A stretch of DNA of 64,000 nucleotides from Chiridota heheva. Lineage: Eukaryota; Echinodermata; Holothuroidea; Apodida; Chiridotidae. Position numbers and translations under genes: made by a program. The stretch is taken from contig JAIGNY010004302.1 in assembly GCA_020152595.1 (NCBI GenBank), positions 60,001 to 124,000 on the forward strand, written 5' to 3'. Positions 1 to 10,400 of the stretch are shown one piece after another. How positions within the stretch are numbered: the first letter of the stretch is position 1; each line of letters begins with the position of its first letter. Below the pieces are notes generated by a model. It had not been told where the DNA came from. It saw only the letters and a list, made by a program, of their open reading frames with translations, and did not search any database.

Positions 1-321
1 TCTCGCTAAGTCTGAGAGTACTCTCCCCAATACTGTGATAGTGGTGTTGCCAAGTACCATTGCTGAGTGCAAGGGAGTCGTGGCAGTTTTCAGTAACATA
101 AACGACACAATAAACCACTAGTTTCACATTGTGTATGAACAGTTTCTTGGGGGCAGCACTATCGTGTTTGGAGAGTTGCACCATGCCCCTCTACTTATTG
201 TGACATTTGGAGCCTACTCACACTCTCTTAAGTAAAACGGTCATCAAAGTTATTGCTAAGAGTAAAGTAAAACATAAACTTCATGGTTTAAAACTCTAAT
301 TCTCATTATTTTTCTCCTCAG
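1..321. other. Probable last intron of sPLA2-like gene 1
   Basis: Non-coding, AT-rich sequence leading into the acceptor at 320-321. I see no exon, repeat unit or RNA gene in it. Confidence 0.4.
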
Positions 322-476
322 CTTCTCCTAAAGCGTATAAACACAACATAGAAAAGAGGTGTGGCACCCGGCTTTGTTTCTGTGACGTTGAGCTTGGCAA
401 ATGCTTGAAGAACAAATCTTTGAATCCTGCTTACCTAAGCCACGACAAAGACACTTGTACAGATATAGGGACCTGA
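322..476 (+). CDS. Secreted phospholipase A2-like gene 1, terminal coding exon (partial gene)
   Basis: An exon follows a good acceptor (tttctcctcag) and ends in TGA at 474-476. Read with two leading bases (a phase-1 intron) it gives 50 residues containing RCGTRLCFCDVELGKCLK. The C-x-CD pattern followed by a later Cys matches the last exon of the two complete sPLA2 genes in this window ([11 protein letters not shown] and CECDKKAASCF), so the Asp of CFCD would be the catalytic-dyad Asp (D99 in pancreatic numbering). The intron phase is also the same. The usual Ala-Ala after this Asp is replaced by Glu-Leu and the tail is shorter, so this is a divergent member. The calcium-loop and His-Asp exons must lie left of the window; nothing like them is seen in 1-321. 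It could be a pseudogene relic, but the reading frame is intact. Confidence 0.6.
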
Positions 477-599
477 TAATCGTTTTCTTGTATATAATGA
501 TGACAGAAGGGAAGTGTAGAAGGGGCTGGGCGAGATTGACCTCTCTCCGGACAAGAAATTTTGGGAGAAATTTATTTGTTTTAATGTGAAGCAAAATTG

Positions 600-840
600 G
601 TCCATAAGTTGATTTGCCTTTCTGTACCACGAAAATTGGAAAATTTGCAAAAATCTGAATACTTTATAACTTTATCCGGAAAATCCGATTTTATTCTTAT
701 CATTTGGAAAACTAAGAAATGTTAGTTCGTGGTTCGGAAAAAGCATAATTTTTTTTAAATGATACGGAAAATCCCATTTTTTTTACTCATCATGCGGAAA
801 AGCAAAAAAATTATATAATGATTCTTAATGATTGGAATGC
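600..840. repeat. Degenerate AT-rich repeat with a CGGAAAA motif
   Basis: Imperfect units built around tccggaaaatccgatttta recur about every 40-60 bases. The motif resembles the reverse complement of the array at 14318-14590 (cataataaactattttccga), so the two may be one family. The rest of 477-1117 shows nothing else. Confidence 0.35.
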
Positions 841-1117
841 ATCGATTCTTAGTATCCGATCGTAATTCGAGAAAGCTAGTCCATGCCCATCCCACCCAAA
901 TGCATACTGTACATCACCCTATCCTTCAAGAAAATCTCAGCCCACAAAACCAAGGGTATAAGTTACCAGAACCACCTCCTTGTGATTTTCCTAGATCCGC
1001 TGCTCCTACTATACCTACATGCCACTGGATTCTGATTTACAATCTGCATTTGAATTATAAAGTTTATAGATATTTTAAGCAACAATGACCTATACTTTTT
1101 CGACATAAATATGTAAG

Positions 1118-1447
1118 TATTCACTTGGTTGGAAATGTGACCTGAGGTCATCAAACCGCACGACAACCGTGCGCATTCATCCCGCATTGGAGTAAAAACA
1201 AAGCGATCAGCTGTGTTTGTTTACATGCCATACGTACCGCACACAGTAAAAGCATACGGACTTGCCCACGTGTATCGCGCAAGGGCTTGTTTTTACCCCA
1301 GCAATTGACGTCATCTCCCGGAGCGATTATAGTTGAGAGAGAGTTGAACACACAATTACAATGACGGGGTCGTCGCCTGCGTATTCGGTTATGACAGTAC
1401 AAATGCTATCACGAAACGCTTAATACGACCCGGACGAGTACGACGTG
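1118..1447. mobile_element. MITE (TATTCACTTGGTTGG family), copy 1, split by an inverted SINE fragment
   Basis: Starts with tattcacttggttgg and matches the better-preserved copy at 34089-34280 through its length (shared stretches such as gacctgaggtcatc, cattggagtaaaaacaaagc and gacgtcatctcccgga). After cccgga the match stops and about 107 bases follow (about 1332-1438) that are the reverse complement of the SINE 3' part at 19128-19235. Then tacgacgtg, which matches the MITE again. The right terminal repeat is missing. Non-autonomous, with no coding capacity. Confidence 0.7.
1332..1438 (-). mobile_element. SINE 3' fragment in inverted orientation inside the MITE
   Basis: The segment running to cgacccggacgag is the reverse complement of ctcgtccgggtcg and the following sequence up to ctctctctctc at 19128-19235, with few differences. 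Only the SINE tail is present; the tRNA-like head is absent. Confidence 0.75.
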
Positions 1448-1913
1448 AATTTTATTCGTTGTTATCATTCATTTCCAAAATGCCTTGGTCCCTGCATTGA
1501 TTATATGTCTGTCAAGAAATGTCATGCAAATTTAATCCACACTATTGCCTGATTGCTGCATTGACTTTTTGTTACGTCCACGTAATTTATCAATAGTTGG
1601 AGTGGTAATAAAGTGAATAAAATGATTTTTTCATTAGGTCTTTTTTTTTTCTTTTAGTCCATGAGTCAGAGGGGTGTATATCGGTACCAAAATTAGTACC
1701 AAACGCCCTTCACAACATATGACTTGTCCTTCTCCTTAAAAATTTGTTCTAGCAAATCATAACCACAAACTTACTGTCGCAAATAGTGAGACCACTTTAT
1801 CTTAATTAAGATAACCACACAATAAGGACTTCATCCATTGCTAATATGATACTCAGCACCAACTTCCGCAACAACTAAGATTTCAGAATAAAGAAAATAA
1901 AGAGGAAAAATCT

Positions 1914-1944
1914 GACCCGACCTGGTTATTTATCAGGTCGGGTC
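1914..1944. other. Perfect inverted repeat, 11-bp arms
   Basis: gacccgacctg (1914-1924) and caggtcgggtc (1934-1944) are exact reverse complements with a 9-base spacer. The arms are G+C rich in an AT-rich background. Function unknown; it may be a remnant of a transposon end. Confidence 0.5.
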
Positions 1945-2446
1945 TGACTGCATGTTTGAAACTTCAAGGAGCAGAACAACTAATGATACATATAAGGTGG
2001 TCATGTGATGACAAAAATGCTTTCATGACGGTCCAAATAAGGAGTTTTTAAATTTTACAGTTGGTTTCACTTTTCAGGCAATAGGTGTGTTATATATATA
2101 CATTGTACAGCTAAAAAGTTGCGTTAAAATGCAGGGCAAAATGTTAATTATGCTATTACTGTTTCTTAGATTATTCGCATGACAGTGATTTATTATGCGC
2201 AATACTGAATTTCATTCTCCCATCTAGTGCATTTTAATGGAATTAGATTACCTCCCAAGAAGCTGAACCACCAAGCAAAAAATTATGTAGTTTTTCACCA
2301 GAGTATAGTTTTATGAATTTTGAAGCTTTCCGAGATCATGAATGCGCCACTCTTGTCCTGTTGAAAGTAGCTTAAATACCAAGGACAGGAGGAAGGCTCA
2401 TGTTTTCTCACTATGACTGTAGGGTAAAGACAAGATGGCATGCGCA

Positions 2447-2482
2447 TCAACCAGTGTGACCTGCTATAATCACACTGGTTGA
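2447..2482. other. Perfect inverted repeat, 13-bp arms
   Basis: tcaaccagtgtga (2447-2459) and tcacactggttga (2470-2482) are exact reverse complements around a 10-base loop. No gene is adjacent. Apart from this and the hairpin at 1914 I recognise nothing in 1448-3099. Confidence 0.5.
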
Positions 2483-3099
2483 ACATGGTACCCTGTAGGC
2501 TAAAAACGGCTGGCATTGCCAAGCAAAAATGTTGCATGGGTTTATGTCATGCTGTTCAGAACTGGAGTCTTAAACTGGATTGAGATAAATTACATAAAAC
2601 AGGACATTGTCAGACCACAAATTAACACAATTTCCCAGTCATACTGAGCTCCTATCGGTGCGTTGTCCCTGCACCCAACTAGGGGGACTGAAAATTCATT
2701 CTTAGCTTCCAGAAAATGTTCAATTATAAATTGTCTAAAATTTCATGATTTGCAATCTGGTTGAAGCAAGTTGACTGCGTTTTCGGCATAATTTTAACTC
2801 CAGGCTTCGCCTCTGGGTCCCTTGTGGGCGAGCCTCTGACTCCACGTATTCATATACGTGACTTTTAGTTTAGTTTGGACTAGGGCTTGAAATTGAGGTT
2901 GAATTTGAGTTTGAGAGAGGTCTTTTAATTTGATATGAAATGGTGGTGTCATGACAGTATCGTGAAAGTGAGCCTAAGGTACTTGGCACCTGCACTTTCC
3001 TCACACCAGCTAAAATGGTCAATGTACCCGGCCAAGACAACGAACTTTTTACCCACATGGCTTCAGCTGAGAAAAAATGGGGAGCAGGTTTCATACCCT

Positions 3100-3460
3100 T
3101 GGCACCCCAGGGAATACCTCTCGGGCGCCTAAGAGAGTTTGCAAGGGTGTTAAAAGAAATCACGTAGGACTCATTGGTACTCCAGATAATTCGAGAGGGT
3201 TCGGAAATCGAAGGGCTCCTCCGAGAAGAATTATCGGTTGTGCTTGTCAAGAGGGCAGCAGAACCGGGGTGCTGTGGTTATCCCCTCTACATTTTTTTGG
3301 CTCCCAAGAAAAACAACAAATGGAGACCTATCTTGGGCCATCAAGCCAACAAAGTTCAAGATTGATACCCGTGATGGAATCCTCCTGCAGCTACGTCAGG
3401 GTCTATGGGACACGTCCATAGACCACTTAGACTTCTACCTTTACATTTTAATCCGTCTGA
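3100..3460 (+). pseudogene. Reverse transcriptase fragment, DIRS/tyrosine-recombinase retrotransposon-like
   Basis: The frame from about 3100 reads PLAPQGIPLGRLREFARVLK, EIT, a stop, then SLVLQIIREGSEIE, a short linker, LYIFLAPKKNNKWRPILGHQ. A frame change leads to KFKIDTRDGILLQLRQGLWD and TSIDHLDFYLYI. This order (GRL..FA..W..IT.D.WVL..I..G..IEF, then FLVPKK...WRPVLNL, F+ME...SI...L..G.W..SIDL.DAY) is that of the N-terminal RT region of DIRS-type elements. At least one stop and one frameshift, and lack of downstream RT motifs, make it a decayed fragment. The family call rests on motif recall only. The remainder up to 4310 shows no feature. Confidence 0.55.
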
Positions 3461-4310
3461 ATAACATGCAATAGGTAGCGTTCCTCTTACGTTGGGCTTG
3501 ATTAAAGCTTGATATTTGCATCTGATAAAGTAGCCTCACCTAGGAGACTCTTGTTAAAACTGCAGTTTGTGTAATAATAAACCCTTTTTCTAAATATCAT
3601 GTACTAATGTTACATTTGCTTAACGACACAGTAGGATTCGACGTAAGAACCCGTGGCTGAATAATTAACAAATGACCATTGAAATGCATTCCAACCATGG
3701 AAAGATGCCAACGCCAATCAAAGTTATTAATCGACCATGTTTACGAGATAAAATAGTACCGAAATAAACTTCCTAACAACCGGCCGATTTTGCTACACAC
3801 CTAGGCCTATGTGCATGATCAGCAGTGGCAGCAAATGTATGATATTCAAATCCAGAGAGGTTGTTTAATTGTTCGTGCATTTAGCCTATAAAAGACACGT
3901 ACTGTATTTTCTTGGAGACTTCGAGAAAATATGCCGTCACTTTTTGGTTGAGTGCTCCTTTAACGTCTGCAACGCGAGTTTAACAATAGTTATTGCGCAT
4001 GCACTACTTTATAGACTGGATGTAGGCCTACTCTTCTAACTAAACTGGAGTGGGAATCAGACTGTAATAACAGCAGCACTTAGCGAGAGTACGTCAAACA
4101 TATTGCAATCATGACATGTTTCCGGCAAGTAAAACGATATATTTCCTTGGTCCGCGAAGAGTAAATCTGGACATACGTTCCACGCACTCACTGAGTCATC
4201 AATTAAGTAGCATCCTAACTTTGACGTTCACAGACTTATATAGACCGAAAGTATTTCACATCTTTAACGTACATTTGGAGAATGTAAGTACAATGTGTTA
4301 GTGTGAGGCA

Positions 4311-4320
4311 TATAAAAAGG
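4311..4320 (+). promoter_or_regulatory. TATA box of sPLA2 gene 2
   Basis: TATAAAAAGG lies 33 bases before the ATG at 4354. A start of transcription about 30 bases downstream of the TATA would give a 5' UTR of roughly a dozen bases. A similar but weaker A-rich element precedes the paralogous gene. Confidence 0.5.
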
Positions 4321-4353
4321 ATAATATTTTGAGATTACGCAGTCTAATTCAGT

Positions 4354-4420
4354 ATGAAACTCCTGAGAACGATACAGCCGACGTTCTGCATTATTTATAT
4401 ATTTCTGTACATCGTAGCAG
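4354..4420 (+). CDS. sPLA2 gene 2, exon 1 (signal peptide)
   Basis: ATG at 4354 begins a basic-then-hydrophobic peptide of 22 codons plus one base, ending in gcag|gtttgt. The phase-1 donor fits the exon at 13067. No in-frame upstream ATG lies between the TATA box and here. Confidence 0.6.
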
Positions 4421-7400
4421 GTTTGTGTCGTTTGAATTATGCATGCACTTTTTAACGTCTAGAATAAGCGTCCCGTTTTCAAAAATATATTAATATGTAT
4501 TTCTGAGCAGTATGCATGATCTTTAGCGTTCCTAAAGTGTTTCTACATTTCATTTGTTTAATCCGAACAAAATCAGATTATCAAATTACATAATTATTAG
4601 TGTTTTCTCCCTCCCCTTCCCTTGGAACCGAAAGCTGATATGCCACTGCACGGCCCCAATCAAATCTGTAATTTAGTCGAGTAATTTCACCGTGGATCAT
4701 TGGCGGATTCAGAGAGGGCCGGGAGACCATGTGTACCCTCTGAGAATTTTCCAATGATTTTTTTTTCTTCTCGGAATGAGAAAGTGATTCACTTGAAGTG
4801 CTAAAGTTAAAGTTTATAACAAAGCATAACAAGATGACGGGGTAAGAAAAGTTAGTTACCCCCATAAAAAGCTGAAGCATATACCACCACCACCACCATA
4901 AAAGAAAGAAGAAAAACAATCTCTCTATATAAATTAAAGTATCAAAGTCGTCCAGAGTTCGTAAAGATTGCATTAATGTTGATTTCGAAATGTGAACGGA
5001 AATGAAGCTAACCTACTCAGGCAAACCATTCCATTTATTACCTTGATCTCAGTTGCAGCATATAGCATACATGGCGATACTGTATTGTACTCATTTGTGT
5101 ATGTGTGGGTGTGGGTGTGTGTGTGCGTGTGTATGTGTGTGTGTATGGGTGTATGTGCGTGTGTAAACGCGATATCTCAAGAACAGTACACTGGATTCAT
5201 GTTATATGTGGTACACAGATAACCCATGGTCTGTAGATATGCCCTATTGTTTTTCATGATGATGTCATGTATATCAATGAGTAGACGGGGCATAAAGTGA
5301 AAATCTTGAAATGTTCCATTTTTAACAACCACATGTCTGTTTTGTTTCATGTTTATGTTTGGTATAATTATGATGTTAGCTGGTGTGTATTCATGATGTA
5401 AAAACGTTAAATTTTAGTATTATATATAGGCTGCGGGCTTAATATGATTTTGCTGAAAAGAGCTTGTAAACACGGTATTTCAAGAAGAGTAAAATGGAGT
5501 AATGTAGTATATGGTACACAGATAGCCCATGGTCTGCATATATGGCCTGATGTTTGTGGTGGTGATGCCATGCGTATTAATAAGTGGGCGTGGTTTAAAA
5601 CAAAAAAAAACAAAAAAAAGTGATAACTGAGTAACTGTATGTCTGGTTTGCGTCATATTGGGCATGATAATTTGGTTGGTTGTGTACATGCTTATGTTAT
5701 CAACAGGTGTCATTAATATGTATGGTGGGCGTGGCCCAATATGAAAGTGCTAAATGATGTAAACACCATTAACGATATATTAGATTTATGCTATATGTGG
5801 TACACAGATGGGTCATGGTCTGCATGTATGTTCTAATGGTGCTGTAGTGATGGCATGAATGTTAATGAGTAGGTGTGGCTTGCTGACAAATTTTTGAAAT
5901 AGGATAAATGAGCAATTGTTATTGCATCATACTTGCTTTGATGATGTTAATTATTGTGAAAATACTAAGTTGTCAACATTTGTATTGAACTGCATGGTGG
6001 ATGTGGCTTGTGAATAAATATGGCACAAATATCTTATGATATGCAATTACATGACAGTTAATATAAATTTTGCAAATTAATCATCTTATGAAAAAGCATT
6101 GGAACCACAAATCCTTTTGGTTATGGTTGTATATGGGTGGGTGTGGTGTCTGTATGCGTGTGAGTATAGGCCTACACAATTTTGTGCCGCGTTTTCTAAA
6201 AAACCCGTACAAGTTATCAAGTTGAACTTGATGGGAAGGTGTGAGGTGATGTAAACTTTTGTCCCGCAGAAGTTGAGTCATGTGCCTTAAGGGCCACAGA
6301 TCAGAGGTCAAATAATTGATAAAAAAAAAAGAATCTGTGTCGTGTTTCCTGTAAAAGCCGTAATTGAAATTATGTTGGTACTTGGTGGGATGTTGGAAAA
6401 TGAAATAGGGTTGTGTCCTGCACAAAATGAAACATGACTTAAAGGTTAGAGGTCAAATAGTTGGTTTAAAATGATAAATTTTGGTCGGTCGCGTATTATG
6501 GAAAAATAGTAAGTGCAATTGAGCTGTTACTTGGTGGGTTGATGAAGAAAGATGTGAAGTTGTGTCTCGAAAATTTTGTGACATGTCGCTTAAAGATCAA
6601 AAGTCAGTTTGAATAATAATGGTAAGTTTTGTGCTGCATTTCGTTGGAAAAACGTAATTGCTGTGTTATTGATCCTTGATGGAATGGTGTCCAGATCTTG
6701 TTACATGCTGGGTTGGTGAAGGGTGATGCAAAGTTATGCCCAACACATAATGGGATATGTTATTTAAAGGTCAAAGAATTGATTTTTAAATGGTACATTT
6801 TGTGTTGAGCCTTCTGGGATAACGGTAAGTGATATTGGGTTGGTACTTGATGGACGGTTGGTGGGAAGTGATGTAGGGTTGTGTCCCGAACAGATTATAA
6901 CATTTTATTTAAAGTTTAACGGTCAGAGGTCAGATAATTGATTTAAAACGGTGAAGTTGGTCTGATCACGTCTTATGCAAATACCGCAAATGCAATTGGG
7001 TTGTTACTTGGTGGGTTAAAAGATGATGAAAAGTTGTGTATTGGGAAATATGTGACATGACGCTTAAAGGTCAGAGGTCAAATAATAATGGTAAATTTTG
7101 TGTTGCATTTCGCTAGAAAACGTAATTGCTCTTACATTCATTCTTATAGTTGGTTGATGCAGGTTTTTACTTGGTGAGTTGGTGGGGGTGATGCAGGGTT
7201 ACCCAGTAAACACAATAATATTTTAAATATGAAATATTTTTTTTTCAAATTTGTGCAAATCTTTTTTTAATACTTTTATATGGTGTCATACAAATGTTTT
7301 ACAATTTTCAAAAAACGTTTTTTTAAAACATAAAAATGATATAATAAAAACATGTTTTGCATAATATTATATGACAAATCTTATAATAACGTTTTTATGA

Positions 7401-10400
7401 CACCACATTTTGTTATTATCAAAACATTATAACAAAACTGTTATAAAAACGTATCTTTTTTACTGGGTATGTCCCATATATAACGGAATATTCCACTTAA
7501 AAGGTCAGAGGTCAAATAATTGATAAGAATTGTACATTTTGTATTGCGATTCCTGGGAAAACCGTAAGGGATATTGGTTGGCACTTGGTGGGTTAATGTT
7601 AATTGGTGGTTTGGTGGAAGGAGATGTAGGGTTGTGTCTCACACGTAATAGGACATGTCATTTAAAGGTCAGAGGTCAAGTAGTTGATATGAAATGATAC
7701 ATTTTATGTCATATTTCCTGAAGAAAAAAGACATTGATCATTTTACAAATTATATGTGGCAGAGGTGATAAGAGCAACCCCTTACAAACAGTCCAGATCA
7801 GGCTTTAAGTTTATATCTAGGTAAATATAGTTTAATCTGGCCAGATAAAGCCGGATATAAACTTGATTAAAAGAAAGCTTGATAACAAGTAAAGTTTGAT
7901 CTGGCCAGATAAAGCCAGATATAACCTTGATTAAAGTCAATTTGATATATAAGTAAAGTTTGATCTGGCCAGATAAAGCCATATATAAAGTGGATTTAAT
8001 GCTACATTTGATATACAAATAAAGTTTGATCTGGTCAGATCAAGCCAGACATAACCTCGATTAAAGTCAATTTCATACAAAAATCAACTTTGATCTGAGC
8101 CAGATCATGTTTGATCTGGGCCAGATATAATACTCAGATCTAGAAAATCCAAATCAAGTTTGATCTGAGCCAGATCAAGTTTGAATTTATATCTGGCCAA
8201 ATCGGGGCCATATATTAAATCTCCAGATCTGTCCCAGACGGATCTGGAATTGATATCTGGGCCAGATCTGGAATTTATATCTGGGCCAGATCTGGAATTT
8301 TTGTAGGGGCAACTCCGTGGATTGTCATCTTATTTAAATGATTCCATCATTGGCATGCATGATATCATTAAACAAAATGGCAGCTTCCATATGTAACAAC
8401 TTCAAACTTCGATAACTTGAGAATGGAACAAGATTTTATGATGGAGTTTTTGGTACTAGAGCTATCTTGTAATTCTCTATCATATATCAAGCTGGAATAC
8501 TTAACTTTATGTCTCCTTTAACAACTCTTTGCGCAAAGCTTAAGCGCCGATCATCAATCCGTAATAATTCTTAGGTCAACTTCACACTGTTATCACGTGT
8601 CACATGAGGACTAGTTGGACTATACAATAAGATACAGGAATTGAAAGCAGAATTATCAGATAGGAATCTTAAAAACCTGAACTTATTGCCCCAAGCGGGG
8701 TCAAACTAAGAAGTCTAGTGGCTCTTCGCTGAACCAACTCCAAAATGAAATTATCCCTCTAATAAAAGGGACTCCAAGCCTCAATGAATATCGTACTCAA
8801 GATGAGGTCTGACTAACTGCTTACACGGATTAAAAGCAACCTCTCTATTAAGAAAACAACAAAATAATTCTTCTAATCAAACTAAGTATGCTATTTGTCT
8901 TGCAACTGCTGTTTAGACGGCTTCAGATTGCTAGTAAGAATTTGACAATACCAACTAGAATTTAGCATTATGTAGAGTGCATACTTTCGCCCGCTTAATA
9001 ATTCAAACATGCCTAAAATGTTAACAAACAAAACTACTCATTCAAAAATCGGATTGTTGACATTTGGAATATGTTGGTGGATTGTAAAACAGTGTTGCCA
9101 TTTGAAATAGATTTGGATCAATACTGGAAAAACCAAGACAATAAGTTGTATTACCGTACACATATAAGCATCACAACTGCGCCAAAACATTATACAGCAG
9201 TAGGAGAAAGTGAAGAGCTGGCATTAAATGACCAGCTGGACCTTCTGTCAAAAAGGGATTTGTGAGTATTGAAACCCATCCCCAATACAATCTGCATAAG
9301 AAATCCTAGACCCACTCAATTTTATCACCAAATAATTTCTTCTACACTTCTAATCATTTTGTCATTTAAATTCTAGACACTTCAGGGTTATCTACCTTCA
9401 TGGTTTTCATTTTAAGGGTCAGCATTTATTGTTTGAGTCCTTTTCAGGCAAGATTCATATTCCATCCTTTTTCATTCCTTCTTTTTATCCATATATTTCG
9501 TAATTCTCATGATCAATAGAACAATTATACAGTTACATCAAAATGAATGTTTTAATAGAATTGTGAATAAGACATAGCGGTTTAACATGTGAAAACACAA
9601 ACAGCTTTTTTTCAGAATAACAAATTTGAATATCAAAAACAATAGAGCTCTGGCGAGAATTTTACCATGGCAACTCGATTTATGCTAATGAGAAAACTCG
9701 GCTGACTTCTACAAAAGTTGATGGCTTGTTGATAAGCCTAATTTATACTTTTTCTCAAGATCAAGTTTCAAATTCGGCGTAAATATCGAAAATGTAGAAA
9801 TAGGAATATAAAAATTGGTAAGAGCCTTCTATTTTCTAAAATAATCACAAAGACTATATATCTTGAGATCAACTATTACATCAAAAGAGTGTTGAAAAAC
9901 AATAAGAAACTACTATATTTTTTGTTCTTAACGCAAATGTCTTTCAAAACTTGTAAGCTAAACTTTAAACCATTAACAAACTGATATACCTCTGGTAATT
10001 TCTGTTGCACTTTACAATTCTAGATATCCTTTTAGCATTTAAAATAAAGACATCTGTTGAATTCTTTCGAGGTAAGCAAAATACACTATTGCTTGGCTTA
10101 AAACAAAGGGAATTGGACGAATAAGATCAATAGCATTTCCCAAAAAAGATTTTAACAACATGACAATCCTAAAATATGCTCATAGGTCTTGTCACTTAAC
10201 TTACACAAAAGGGACTATCCACAATACCAATCCTGAAGAGAACAAAAGTTGTTACCCAGGACTCTATGAATCAATGAAACGGTATTGAATGAGCTAAAGG
10301 CTGACGTCTTCAACAGCTTTAAACGGTAAAAGAAAAACAGCATTCCAATCAATGTTATTTAAGGATAAGCTTTTCCACTGTACAAGTGCAGTAGGCGTGT

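Noticed and set aside
4992..5222. 76-codon frame with a Val/Cys-rich centre resembling a membrane peptide
   Set aside because: The centre is the GT microsatellite.
9071..9265. 64-codon frame with protein-like composition ([20 protein letters not shown])
   Set aside because: No family recognised, no splice context fitting the sPLA2 phases, and isolated in an 8.6-kb intron. A protein search could rescue it.
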